Assembly (NCBI GenBank): GCA_944319885.1
Contig: CALUFC010000010.1
Coordinates: 1-64,000, forward strand
DNA length: 64,000 nucleotides
Source of the DNA: an uncultured Coriobacteriaceae bacterium
GTDB taxonomy: Bacteria > Actinomycetota > Coriobacteriia > Coriobacteriales > Coriobacteriaceae
Direction of reading: 5' to 3'
In this document: one piece after another, positions 6,921 to 17,370 of the stretch
Layout of the letters: the number at the start of each line of letters is the position of its first letter
How positions within the stretch are numbered: position 1 is the stretch's first letter
Notes under the pieces: generated by a model
Told to the model about the DNA's origin: nothing
Database searches by the model: none
The model's input: only the letters and a program-made list of their open reading frames with translations
Translations under genes and position numbers: made by a program

Positions 6921-9506
6921 TTAGCGTTCGGTACGGTTGTCGCTCCCTTTGGTTCCGCGAACGAGCGTCTTGATCCCTAAGCCGATCAGCGCGAGTCCGG
7001 TGCGCAAGCGGCCGGCGGGTCGCTTGGCGAGGGTGCCGCGCCCGGCTGTCTGCGCAGGGCGATTCGCCGGCTGCTCAGCCCCGGCTGCGGGCGCCTCGGG
7101 CTCGATGATGGTTGGCTGCACCTGAATTTCGGCATCGCCAGCCGTGGTGGCGGGGGCGGCTTCTGCGCCCGTTGGTGCGGTTACCGCGGATGCAGGGGCA
7201 TCTTGGGTGAACGCGATTGCCTCCGCGGCTTCGTCGTTGGCACGCGCCCGCGTCTCATCGAGCGCAGCGTCGATGGTCTGCTGGGCGGCGATGGCCGCCT
7301 CCTCTTCGTGCTTCCGCACGTGCATATGCGCCGAGCCGCCGTGCGCGCGGCGTTTCCCAATCCCCGCTGCCTTCTCGTATGCCTGGGCGAGCAGGAACTC
7401 CTGGGAGTTGAATGGCTCGGTGCCGGGTTCTACCTTAACATGCTCCCAGGTTCCGCTGGGCGAAAGTTCGCGCGCCTTGACGTTGTCAGCGAGCTGCGCC
7501 TGGATGTAGCCCTGCACGAGGGCGCGGCAGGCGGGGTCGAGCACCGGGTAGGCAATCTCCACGCGGTGCTCGGTATTGCGCGTCATCATGTCTGCCGAGG
7601 AGAGGTAGATGAGGTCGGAATCGACGCCGAACGAGTACACGCGCGCATGCTCCAAGAACCTGCCCACGATGGAGCGGATGTGCACGTTCTCGGTTTTGCC
7701 GGGAATGCCGGGCAGCAGGCAGGAGATGCCGCGGATGATCATCTGGACCTCGACGCCCGCCGAGCTCGCCTCGGCGATCTTGTCGATGATCTCGCGATCG
7801 GTGAGCGAGTTCATCTTGAAGAACACCCGAGCCTTCTCGCCGGCGCGTGCGCGCTCGATCTCGCGGTTGAGACCGTTCATCACCATCGGCTTGAGGCCTG
7901 CCGGCGCCACGCCCAGGTAGCGGTAGTGGCCGCGCAGGTTGCCGAGCGCGAGGTTGCGGAAGAACGAGTTGGCGTCCTCGCCGATGCCGGGATGCGCCGT
8001 CATGAGCATGAAGTCCGAGTAGAGGCGCGCCGTCTTCTCGTTGAAGTTGCCGGTGCCGAGCAGCGTGATGCGGGTAAGCGCCATACCGTGGCGATAGGTG
8101 ATCTGGCAGATCTTGGAATGGACCTTGAATCCTTCGGAGCCGTAGATGACGGTGCAGCCCGCCTCCTCAAGGCGCTCTGCCCATTCGATGTTGTTCTGCT
8201 CGTCGAAGCGCGCGCGAAGCTCCATGAGGACGGTGACCTCTTTGCCGTTCTCGGCGGCATCGATGAGCGCCTCGCACAGACGCGATTGCTTTGCCACGCG
8301 GTACAGCGTGATGCGCATCGAGATGCAGGCATCGTCGAAGGCGGCCTCGTGCATGAGGTCGAGCAGGGGATTCATCGATTCGTACGGGTAGAACAGGAGC
8401 TTGTCGCCTTCGATGACCTGCTCGGAGAGGGGCCTGCCGGCCTCGAACATGGGGCTCGGCTGGGGGCGGAACGGCTTGAACAGCAACGCGCTGCGCGCCG
8501 CCTCGGGTACATGGCTTTCAAGCGAGTAGACATAACCAAGGTCGAGCGGGATGTCGCGCGTCATAACCGAGCGCGCGGCGAGTCCGAGCGACTTGCGAAT
8601 CATCTTGAGCGTGTCGGGTTCGAGGGTGCCGCAGACGTTCAGGCAGACCGGCTGAAGACGCAGGCGCTTCTTCAGGATCTTCTTCATATGCTGGCGGTAA
8701 TCTTCCTCTTCCTCGACGCCCTCGCCATCGGGGTCGATGTCGGCGTTGCGCGTGACGCGAATCACGGCGCGGTCGAGCGGCGTGAAGGAGCCGAAGCAGC
8801 TGGTGAGGCAGGTGAGGATGATGTCCTCAAGCAGGATGTAGCGATACGAGCCGGGTGTGCTGGGGATCTCGACCACGCGGCTCATCGAAGGGGGAATCTC
8901 AATGAGGCCCAGCAGCCGCCCCTCTTCTGCGCTATCGAGCGCGCACACCAGATAGAGCGCGCCGTTGCGCAGGTTGGGGAAGGGGTGGCGGGGATCGATG
9001 ACGAGCGGCGAGATGACGGGCGACACGTAGGACTGGAAATAGCGCTCAACGAACGTGCGCTCATCACCGGAAAGCTCGTCGGGACGCGCGCGTGACATCC
9101 CGTAGCCGTCGAGTGCCGTCTCGATGTCGTGGAAGACGGAGACGGCGCGATCCCACAGCGGCGGGAGCGTTTTGAACACGGCATCGATCTGCTCGGAAGG
9201 CGTGAGGTTGCTCTTGTTGTCCTGTGGCTGGTGCTTCAAGGTAGCGAGGTCTGAGAGGCCTCCGATGCGGATCATGAAGAACTCATCGAGGTTCGATTCG
9301 AAGATCGAGACGAACTTCATGCGTTCGAACAGCGGCACCTGCTCGTCGAACGCTTCGTCGAGCACGCGGTTGTCGAAACGCAGCCAGCTGAGCTCGCGAT
9401 TCTGCGTGTACGAGTAGTCGTAGCGATCGGAGCGCGCGATGCGCCGCCCCTGCTCTTTGCGCTTTTTCTTGCTCTTCTCTGCGTCTTTATCGTGTTTCGA
9501 TGCCAT
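6921..9506 (-). CDS. ppk1: polyphosphate kinase 1 with long C-terminal extension
   Basis: PPK1 reversibly polymerises the gamma-phosphate of ATP into inorganic polyphosphate. The N-terminal domain shows RELSWLRFDNRVLDEA; EGFKVHSKIC contains the autophosphorylated His, and NTEHRVEIAYPVLD the second conserved His. The catalytic protein ends near residue 700, the normal family length. About 150 further residues follow, rich in Ala, Glu and Pro, closing with a basic/hydrophobic segment, RPAGRLRTGLALIGLGIKTL. The N-terminus is very basic (KSKKKRKEQGRR). The gene seems monocistronic, with a terminator after it and argF divergent before it. Confidence 0.95.
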   Translation of the reverse strand: MASKHDKDAEKSKKKRKEQGRRIARSDRYDYSYTQNRELSWLRFDNRVLDEAFDEQVPLFERMKFVSIFESNLDEFFMIRIGGLSDLATLKHQPQDNKSNLTPSEQIDAVFKTLPPLWDRAVSVFHDIETALDGYGMSRARPDELSGDERTFVERYFQSYVSPVISPLVIDPRHPFPNLRNGALYLVCALDSAEEGRLLGLIEIPPSMSRVVEIPSTPGSYRYILLEDIILTCLTSCFGSFTPLDRAVIRVTRNADIDPDGEGVEEEEDYRQHMKKILKKRLRLQPVCLNVCGTLEPDTLKMIRKSLGLAARSVMTRDIPLDLGYVYSLESHVPEAARSALLFKPFRPQPSPMFEAGRPLSEQVIEGDKLLFYPYESMNPLLDLMHEAAFDDACISMRITLYRVAKQSRLCEALIDAAENGKEVTVLMELRARFDEQNNIEWAERLEEAGCTVIYGSEGFKVHSKICQITYRHGMALTRITLLGTGNFNEKTARLYSDFMLMTAHPGIGEDANSFFRNLALGNLRGHYRYLGVAPAGLKPMVMNGLNREIERARAGEKARVFFKMNSLTDREIIDKIAEASSAGVEVQMIIRGISCLLPGIPGKTENVHIRSIVGRFLEHARVYSFGVDSDLIYLSSADMMTRNTEHRVEIAYPVLDPACRALVQGYIQAQLADNVKARELSPSGTWEHVKVEPGTEPFNSQEFLLAQAYEKAAGIGKRRAHGGSAHMHVRKHEEEAAIAAQQTIDAALDETRARANDEAAEAIAFTQDAPASAVTAPTGAEAAPATTAGDAEIQVQPTIIEPEAPAAGAEQPANRPAQTAGRGTLAKRPAGRLRTGLALIGLGIKTLVRGTKGSDNRTER

Positions 9507-9833
9507 AGCGACCTCGTCTTCCCATCACGTGCTGCCAAGCGACGACCGCGACGTATTCGTATGTATCCAGTATATAAGCTCTCTAGTTATACGCGTGCCT
9601 CGATGCTGCCGCGACGGGGATGCGAAAGCTTTATCAACTCCTTACGAGTTGAAGGTGCGGGGCGCTGGCGCAGCCGCGCTTTGCGACGACCGATTGTTAC
9701 CATCCGCCTTCACGGCGACCATGCTGGCGGTGCGTGGTACGCTGTTGCGAACATGGCGCGCGACGCCGCCGCACCACACGTGCCGGCGCGCTTGTGCGCC
9801 TCTGTTGGCTGAACGGAAGAAAGGACGATGACG
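9507..9833. other. intergenic region between ppk1 and argF
   Basis: This 327-base divergent spacer must hold both promoters. On the minus strand a TATACT hexamer (about 9560-9565) could be a -10 for ppk1, but no convincing -35 is visible. I looked for an arginine-repressor-type box and found only an AT-rich patch at 9551-9592. No RNA gene or credible small ORF was recognised. Confidence 0.4.
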
Positions 9834-10829
9834 ATGGGCGTCAACCTCTCTGGTCGCAGCTTCTTGAAGCTGCTGGATTTCTCTACCGAGGAAATCGAGT
9901 ACCTGCTTGCGCTTTCCCGCAACTTCAAGGACCTCAAGCGCACGGGCACGCCGCATCGCTATCTCGAGGGCAAGAACATCGTGCTGCTGTTCCAGAAGAC
10001 CTCGACGCGCACTAGGTGTGCCTTCGAGGTGGGCGCGATGGATCTGGGTATGGGCGTCACCTATCTCGATCCCGGCTCGTCCCAGATGGGCAAAAAGGAG
10101 TCCATCGAGGACACCGCGCGCGTGCTCGGCCGCATGTACGACGGCATCGAGTTCCGCGGCTTCGCGCAAGAGGACGTCGAGGAGCTCGCCGCCAAGTCGG
10201 GCGTGCCGGTTTGGAACGGCCTCACCGATCTGTGGCATCCCACGCAGATGCTTGCCGACATCCTGACCGTCCAGGAGAACTTCAACTACGACATCAAGGG
10301 CAAGACGCTCGTATTTCTGGGTGATGCGAAAAACAATGTGGCTCGCTCGCTCATGGTGGTGTGCGCGAAGCTCGGCATGAACTACGTCGCCTGCGGACCT
10401 GAGGCATGCATGCCCGCCGCCGACGTTGTCGAGGCGTGCAAGCCCATCGCTGCCGAGAACGGTTGCACGATCACGCTGACGCAAGATGTCGAGGCGGCGT
10501 GCACCGGCGCGCATGTCATCTATACCGATGTGTGGGTCTCGATGGGCGAGCCCGACGAGGTATGGGCCGAGCGCATCGAGCAGCTTCAGCCCTACCGCGT
10601 TACCACGCAGGTTATGGAGCTGGCGGATCCCTCGGCGATCTTTTTGCATTGCCTGCCCAGCTTCCACGACACCAATACCACCATCGGCGCCGATATCGCC
10701 GCCAAGTTCGGCGTCACCGAGATGGAGGCCGAAGACGAGGTGTTCGAGTCGCGTCGCTCCAAGGTGTTCGACGAGGCGGAGAACCGCATGCACACCATCA
10801 AGGCCGTGATGTATGCCACGCTGAAATAA
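9834..10829 (+). CDS. argF: ornithine carbamoyltransferase
   Basis: This enzyme condenses ornithine and carbamoyl phosphate to citrulline, in arginine synthesis or, in reverse, in the arginine deiminase route. The 331-residue product has the carbamoyl-phosphate loop FQKTSTRTRCAFEV, the ornithine-side motif FLHCLPSFHD, and WHPTQMLADILTVQE, which distinguish it from aspartate carbamoyltransferase. AAGGA at 9821-9825 favours ATG 9834; the in-frame ATG 9828 is only two bases from that site. No other arginine gene is adjacent, so the sequence does not show whether it is anabolic (argF) or catabolic (arcB). Confidence 0.93.
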   Translation: MGVNLSGRSFLKLLDFSTEEIEYLLALSRNFKDLKRTGTPHRYLEGKNIVLLFQKTSTRTRCAFEVGAMDLGMGVTYLDPGSSQMGKKESIEDTARVLGRMYDGIEFRGFAQEDVEELAAKSGVPVWNGLTDLWHPTQMLADILTVQENFNYDIKGKTLVFLGDAKNNVARSLMVVCAKLGMNYVACGPEACMPAADVVEACKPIAAENGCTITLTQDVEAACTGAHVIYTDVWVSMGEPDEVWAERIEQLQPYRVTTQVMELADPSAIFLHCLPSFHDTNTTIGADIAAKFGVTEMEAEDEVFESRRSKVFDEAENRMHTIKAVMYATLK

Positions 10830-10878
10830 GCTGGGAAACGAAACGGCGCCCCCGCCGCAGCGAGCGCGCCGTCCACAC

Positions 10879-10917
10879 GAAGCGCCCGGGCCGGTATAGC
10901 CCGTGCGCTTCTTTTTT
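10879..10917 (+). terminator. rho-independent terminator after argF
   Basis: A 12-bp stem with one mismatch (10879-10890 with 10900-10911, GAAGCG...CGCTTC at the base) is followed by six Ts at 10912-10917. It lies 50 bases after the argF stop and just before the convergent DUF1846 stop. Confidence 0.85.
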
Positions 10918-10926
10918 GCTGCCTTG

Positions 10927-12408
10927 CTATTTGTGGTAGTAGCCGCTCCGCTCGAATTTGGGCTCGCAGCACACGTTGATGCCGAGGCGCTTGAGCAGCG
11001 CCTCATCGGTGGACGAGATGATCACCGAGAAGAACGCATCGCAGCCGCGCAGCTCGGGCAGGCCGGCGAGCACGCGCGCCGCCACCTCGCTGGTGGCTGA
11101 GGTGATGGAGAGCGCGATGAGCGTCTCATCGGGATGCAGACGCGGGTTGCGGCTCCCGAGCTGCTGGGTCTTGAGCCGACTGATCGGCTCGATCGCGTCG
11201 TCGCTGATAACCTCGAGCTCCATATCGACGCCGGTCACCGCCTTGAGGGCATTCATGAGAAGCGAGCTGGCGGCGCCGAGGCGCGTGGAGGTCTTGCCGG
11301 TCACAACATGGCCGTCGGGCAGGATCATCGCACCCACCGGCGAACCGGTGGTCTCCTCCTTGAGCAGCGCTGCCGAGCGGGCGGGCGAGTAGTCCTTGTC
11401 GACACCGGCTTTCTTCATGATGAGCTTGAGCTTGCTGACGTGATCCTGGCCGGTGCCCGTGCGCTTGACGTTGACCGCAGCGGTGAAGTAGCGCCGCACG
11501 ATCTCCATCTTCGCCGCCTCACGGCAGGCCTCATCGTCGGAGATGGCGAAGCCTACCATGTTCACGCCCATGTCGGTGGGGGATTGATAGGGGCTCTCAC
11601 CGAGGATCTTCTCCATGAGGGCGTGCACGACGGGGAAGGCCTCGACGTCGCGGTTGTAGTTCACGGTGGTTTCGCCGTGCGCCTCGAGGTGGAACGAGTC
11701 GATGATGTTCGAGTCGTCCAGATCGACCGTCGCCGCCTCGTAAGCGATGTTCACGGGGTGGTTGAGCGGGAGGTTCCACACCGGGAAGGTCTCGAATTTG
11801 GCGTATCCCGCCGCCACGCCGTGCTTGTGCTCGTGGTAGAGCTGGGAGAGGCAGGTGGCGAGCTTGCCCGAACCGGGGCCGGGGGCGGTTACCACGACGA
11901 GCGGGCGCGTCGTCTCAGCGAACTCGTTTTTGCCATAGCCCTCCTCGGAGACGATCGATTCGATGTCATGAGGATAGCCTTCGATGGGGAAATGCAGCTT
12001 GCAGGGGATGCCGAGCATCGCCAGACGCCGACGGAAGGCTTCGGCGGCGGGCTGGCCGGCATACTGCGTGAGCACCACCGCGGCGATTTTGAAGTCGTTG
12101 CTGCGGAAGATATCGGCAAGGCGCAGCACATCCTCATCATAGGTGATGCCCAGGTCTCCGCGCGCCTTGTTCTTCTCGATGTCGTTCGCGTTGATTGCGA
12201 TGATAACCTCGACGTCGTCGGAGAGGCTTTTCAGCATGCGGAACTTGCTGTCGGGCTCGAACCCGGGGAGCACGCGGCTGGCATGGTAGTCATCGAAGAG
12301 CTTGCCGCCGAATTCGAGGTAGAGCTTGCCGCCGAATTGCGCGATGCGCTCTTTGATGTGTGCTGCCTGGGAGGAGATGTAGCGGTCGTTATCGAACCCT
12401 TGACGCAT
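10927..12408 (-). CDS. DUF1846 family protein
   Basis: A 493-residue protein of the conserved DUF1846 family, whose biochemical role is not established as far as I know. Recognisable pieces are RQGFDNDRYISSQ at the N-terminus, KLYLEFGGKLFDDYHASRVL, the phosphate-loop-like VVTAPGPGSGKLATCLSQLY, and VNIAYEAATVDLDDSNIIDS. The loop suggests nucleotide binding, which is an inference. ATG 12408 has AAAGG seven bases upstream, whereas ATG 12414 is only one base from it. The frame stays open upstream to 13680, but that extension is antisense to proC and shows no family similarity. Confidence 0.85.
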   Translation of the reverse strand: MRQGFDNDRYISSQAAHIKERIAQFGGKLYLEFGGKLFDDYHASRVLPGFEPDSKFRMLKSLSDDVEVIIAINANDIEKNKARGDLGITYDEDVLRLADIFRSNDFKIAAVVLTQYAGQPAAEAFRRRLAMLGIPCKLHFPIEGYPHDIESIVSEEGYGKNEFAETTRPLVVVTAPGPGSGKLATCLSQLYHEHKHGVAAGYAKFETFPVWNLPLNHPVNIAYEAATVDLDDSNIIDSFHLEAHGETTVNYNRDVEAFPVVHALMEKILGESPYQSPTDMGVNMVGFAISDDEACREAAKMEIVRRYFTAAVNVKRTGTGQDHVSKLKLIMKKAGVDKDYSPARSAALLKEETTGSPVGAMILPDGHVVTGKTSTRLGAASSLLMNALKAVTGVDMELEVISDDAIEPISRLKTQQLGSRNPRLHPDETLIALSITSATSEVAARVLAGLPELRGCDAFFSVIISSTDEALLKRLGINVCCEPKFERSGYYHK

Positions 12409-12714
12409 ATGCATGCCTTTCTTGCTCGGCCAACAGACGGCAGATGCCGTAGGATCGTCGAAGCGGTCCCGCGGTGCGGGTCCAGCGGTCACAATTGTGC
12501 CACAACGAGGGTCCGCGAGCGCATTTTGCGCGAGAGTCACACGCAGCTGTTTGGTGCGGACGCACATGTTACAGTTTGCGCGGCGCTTGCGCGGGTTCGA
12601 CCCGGCGCCGCGCCATCTGCTACGATGCAAGCCATCGGCGTAGATGCCGGCTGCGCGACGACATCGTCGCCACATCCGGGGCACGCTATTGCTCATGTTG
12701 CAAGGAGGCTCGTC
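12409..12714. other. intergenic region between DUF1846 gene and proC
   Basis: A 306-base divergent spacer. Two short palindromes are visible: ACGGCAGATGCCGT (12437-12450) and CACAATTGTG (12490-12499), either of which could be an operator. TACGAT near 12619 is a possible -10 for proC, with only a weak TTCGAC 19 bases upstream. There is no T-box or other recognisable riboswitch. Confidence 0.35.
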
Positions 12715-13515
12715 ATGCAGAAGAAGCTCGCGCTTATCGGTTGCGGGAATATGGGTAGCGCCATCGTAAAGGGTGTCGTGTCGGCGGGGCTCATCGCGCC
12801 CCAAGAGATCGTGGTGTCCGATGTGTCCCGTGCATCGCAGGAGCGTCTCGCAGGTGAGCTGGGATGTGCGGGCACCTGCGATAACAGCGAGGCGGTCACC
12901 GGGGCCGCGATGGTTCTCATCGCGGTTAAACCCCAGTATCTTGACGAGGCGGTGGCAGCGTTCGCTCCCGTCCTCGACGCAGGCGTGCTGGTCGTTTCGA
13001 TCGCCGCCGGCGTCACGATGGCGCGGCTCGAGGGCCTTGTGGGGCAACATCGCAAAATCGTGCGCGTCATGCCCAACCTTCCTGCCATGGTTCTTGCCGG
13101 GATGAGTTCGCTCACGCCGAACAGCAACGTTTCGCCCGAGGAGATCGCTTACGTCAAGGAGCTGTTCGAGAGCTTTGGCCGCGCCGAGGTGGTGCCCGAA
13201 CACCTCATCGATGCGGTGATCGCGGCCTCCGGCAGCTCGCCCGCCTATGTATGCGTATTCATCGAGGCGCTCGCCGATGCGGCGGTTGCCGAGGGTATGC
13301 CGCGTGCCCAGGCGTACACCTTTGCCGAGCAGGCCGTGCTCGGCACGGCGAAGTATCTGCTCGAAACCGGTGTGCATCCAGCGGTACTTAAAGACATGGT
13401 ATCTTCGCCCGCGGGAACGACCATCGAGGCCGTTGCGGCGCTCGAGGCGGGCGGCATGCGTGCCGCGGTGATCGATGCGGCCCGCGCCGCGGCGCGGCGC
13501 AACCGCGGAATGTAG
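12715..13515 (+). CDS. proC: pyrroline-5-carboxylate reductase
   Basis: ProC performs the last step of proline synthesis, NAD(P)H-dependent reduction of pyrroline-5-carboxylate. The 266-residue product has the N-terminal dinucleotide motif LALIGCGNMGSAIVKGVV, the conserved VLIAVKPQYL, and the C-terminal signature MVSSPAGTTIEAVAALEAGG. Start ATG 12715 is preceded by AAGGAGG. The gene is followed by a hairpin and T-run, so it is probably transcribed alone. Confidence 0.95.
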   Translation: MQKKLALIGCGNMGSAIVKGVVSAGLIAPQEIVVSDVSRASQERLAGELGCAGTCDNSEAVTGAAMVLIAVKPQYLDEAVAAFAPVLDAGVLVVSIAAGVTMARLEGLVGQHRKIVRVMPNLPAMVLAGMSSLTPNSNVSPEEIAYVKELFESFGRAEVVPEHLIDAVIAASGSSPAYVCVFIEALADAAVAEGMPRAQAYTFAEQAVLGTAKYLLETGVHPAVLKDMVSSPAGTTIEAVAALEAGGMRAAVIDAARAAARRNRGM

Positions 13516-13565
13516 TCCGTCATGCGTGTTAGATACGGGCGCGGGTGGTCGCCAACGTGCTGCCT

Positions 13566-13599
13566 GCGCTTCGTTTCTCGTTGAACGAAATGCTTTTTT
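13566..13599 (+). terminator. probable terminator after proC
   Basis: The hairpin GCGCTTCGTT (13566-13575) with AACGAAATGC (13584-13593) contains a perfect 6-bp core plus a partly mismatched base. TTTTTT follows at 13594-13599, about 50 bases past the proC stop. Confidence 0.65.
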
Positions 13600-15539
<1,940 letters not shown>

Positions 15540-15548
15540 GCGGCGTTT

Positions 15549-16472
15549 GTGTCTGGCGTCTCGGGACACGACGGGCTCGGTCGCGCTGTAGGCGAGTACC
15601 TCGACTATCTTGCGGTCGAGCGCGGTCTTTCTGAGAACACGATCAAGGGGTACCGGCGCGATCTTGAGGCGTATGCGGCCTTTCTCCGCGCGCGCGGCAT
15701 CACCGATCCCGATGATGTCGCGCGCGGCGATATCGATGACTTCGTCGCCGATCGCCGACAGGGAGGCTATGCATCGAGCTCGATCGAGCGGTCGCTCTCT
15801 GCCATCAAGGGCTTCCACGCCCATCTGCTGCGCGAGGGCATCGCGCAGAATCAACCTGCCTCGCTCATCAAGCTGCCCAAGAAAGAGGAGCGTCTGCCCG
15901 ATTTCATAACCATCGATGAAGCGCGCGCCCTGCTCGACCAGGTGTTTCCCGCCTCGGCGGCGGGCGCGCGCGACCGCACCGAGCTCGAGGTCCTCTACGG
16001 GTGCGGGCTGCGTGTCAGCGAACTCTGCGGCCTCGACGTGCGCAATGTCTATCTCGACGAGGGATTTCTACGCGTGGTTGGCAAGGGTTCGAAAGAGCGC
16101 CTTGTGCCCATCTTGGGATCGGCGGCGCATGCGCTTGCAGACTACCTCGCTCATGCGCGCGCCGAGCTCTCTGCGCACGCGCGGGGCACCGGAGAAACCC
16201 CCGCGGTGTTTCTCAACAAGAACGGCGGGCGTATATCGCGTCAATCGGTGCATGCCATGTGCGAGCGCTACGGCCGCGCTGCGGGCGTCGAGGGACTTCA
16301 TCCGCACACGCTGCGTCACTCGTTTGCCACGCATATGCTCGCTGGCGGGGCCGACCTCCGCGTCCTGCAGGAGATCTTGGGTCACGCTGACATCTCGACA
16401 ACGCAGATCTACACCCACATCGACCGCACGCAGCTACGCGAGGTGTATCTCGCCGCACATCCGCGCGCATAG
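15549..16472 (+). CDS. xerD: site-specific tyrosine recombinase XerD-like
   Basis: XerC/XerD recombinases resolve chromosome dimers at dif during division. The 307-residue protein has an N-terminal SAM-like core-binding domain (LDYLAVERGLSENTIKGYRRD) and a catalytic domain with every expected residue: Arg in YGCGLRVSELCGL, Lys in VVGKGSKERLVP, His-x-x-Arg in PHTLRHSFATHMLAGGADL, and His and Tyr in LGHADISTTQIYTH. The start is GTG 15549, nine bases after pyrG. XerC, XerD or a single-enzyme XerA-type role cannot be separated by eye; chromosomal context without any mobile element favours the housekeeping role. Confidence 0.9.
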   Translation: MSGVSGHDGLGRAVGEYLDYLAVERGLSENTIKGYRRDLEAYAAFLRARGITDPDDVARGDIDDFVADRRQGGYASSSIERSLSAIKGFHAHLLREGIAQNQPASLIKLPKKEERLPDFITIDEARALLDQVFPASAAGARDRTELEVLYGCGLRVSELCGLDVRNVYLDEGFLRVVGKGSKERLVPILGSAAHALADYLAHARAELSAHARGTGETPAVFLNKNGGRISRQSVHAMCERYGRAAGVEGLHPHTLRHSFATHMLAGGADLRVLQEILGHADISTTQIYTHIDRTQLREVYLAAHPRA

Positions 16473-16770
16473 CTTGGCTGCGTCCTTCTGGCATGCCGGC
16501 GCACACGCCGCCGCGTCGCTCCAGAGCCTCATGCGTGGCCGGGCTGCTTGACGCGCCGCCAGACCATGGCGGCACGAGCCAGCTCCTGCGCTACCTGCGG
16601 CGTTCTTCGTTTCGACACAAACGAATGGCCATCCTCAAAAAACGGTTCAACCTCAGCTCGAAGGTTAGGGTTTGCCACCGGTCGCTCGACCGGTGGTGCC
16701 AACGTATGCCCTCAACACAACATCTTGTGTTGCCGCCTCGCCACGAATCGTCTCCCATACCGCGCCGCCG
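16473..16770. other. non-coding region upstream of the dcw operator
   Basis: Nothing here reads as a credible gene. Three inverted repeats stand out: TTCGTTT/AAACGAA (16606-16625, loop of 6), CCACCGGTCG/CGACCGGTGG (16675-16696, loop of 2) and CAACACAA/TTGTGTTG (16713-16732, loop of 4). None is followed by a clear T-run, so they are not obvious xerD terminators. They could be protein-binding sites or part of an untranslated RNA. Confidence 0.4.
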
Positions 16771-16842
16771 GTGGGTCGAATGAAGCCGGTGGGGGAGATG
16801 GTGGGAGAAAGTGTTGCGAAAAATCGCTTCGGCCCATAATAT
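16771..16842 (+). promoter_or_regulatory. mraZ promoter with MraZ-type GTGGG repeats
   Basis: TTGCGA (16814-16819) and TAATAT (16837-16842) with a 17-base spacer form a good promoter 75 bases before mraZ. Just upstream lie direct repeats of GTGGG at 16771, 16789 and 16801, with a degenerate fourth, GTGTT, at 16811. MraZ proteins are known to bind TGGGN direct repeats before their own gene, so autoregulation of the dcw operon is a reasonable inference. Spacings of 18, 12 and 10 bases are less regular than in E. coli. Confidence 0.6.
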
Positions 16843-16916
16843 GTAAATCGTCGACACCCGGGGTGGTTCCCCGTTCCTTGCCCGCACCGAGCAACCGAGA
16901 GGAGGGCGCAGCAGCT

Positions 16917-17345
16917 ATGTTGACCGGCACATTCGAGCGCAATCTCGACGCCAAGGGTCGCCTTTCGCTGCCTGCCGCCGTTCGCTCCGAGCTTTCCGAG
17001 CATGTGTACGTGTTGCCCGCACCGGATGTTGATGCCCTGTACGTGTTCTCGAAGGACGAGTTCGAGAAGTGGGTCCTGGGGCTCTTCGAGAAGCGCGGCG
17101 GCTTCAATGCCCGCTCGCGCGCCGATCAGGCGCTCATGCGCAAGGTCACGTCGAAGGCGACGCCCCTCGATATCGACTCCGCCTCTCGTATCGGCATCTC
17201 GGAGCAGCTCCGTGAGAAGGCCGGTCTCGTTCGCGAGGTGACCGTGGTTGGTAACTGGGATCACCTTGAGATCTGGGACCGTGACCGTTGGAATGCCGCC
17301 GAGGCCGAGGAGGACGACGATGCGAGCCTCTTCTTCGACGAGTAA
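16917..17345 (+). CDS. mraZ: transcriptional regulator MraZ
   Basis: MraZ is a DNA-binding repressor made of two AbrB-like SpoVT domains that controls the dcw operon. The 142-residue protein starts MLTGTFERNLDAKGRLSLPA, the typical first repeat, and the second repeat is seen in ATPLDIDSASRIGISEQLRE. The C-terminal tail is acidic (AEEDDDASLFFDE). GAGGAGGG lies about ten bases before ATG 16917. It is the first gene of the division and cell-wall cluster, directly downstream of GTGGG repeats it may bind. Confidence 0.95.
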   Translation: MLTGTFERNLDAKGRLSLPAAVRSELSEHVYVLPAPDVDALYVFSKDEFEKWVLGLFEKRGGFNARSRADQALMRKVTSKATPLDIDSASRIGISEQLREKAGLVREVTVVGNWDHLEIWDRDRWNAAEAEEDDDASLFFDE

Positions 17346-17370
17346 TCGAGACGCAAGGCAGGGTGGGACA

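Noticed and set aside
7203-9095. Long plus-strand ORF (630 codons) opposite ppk1
   Set aside because: It is antisense to a clear ppk1 gene and its composition is the His/Arg/Leu/Asp-rich shadow typical of high-GC codon bias; no motif is recognisable.
15549-16472. Integrase of a mobile element instead of XerD
   Set aside because: Housekeeping context after pyrG, the compact 307-residue length, and absence of att sites or cargo favour a Xer recombinase.
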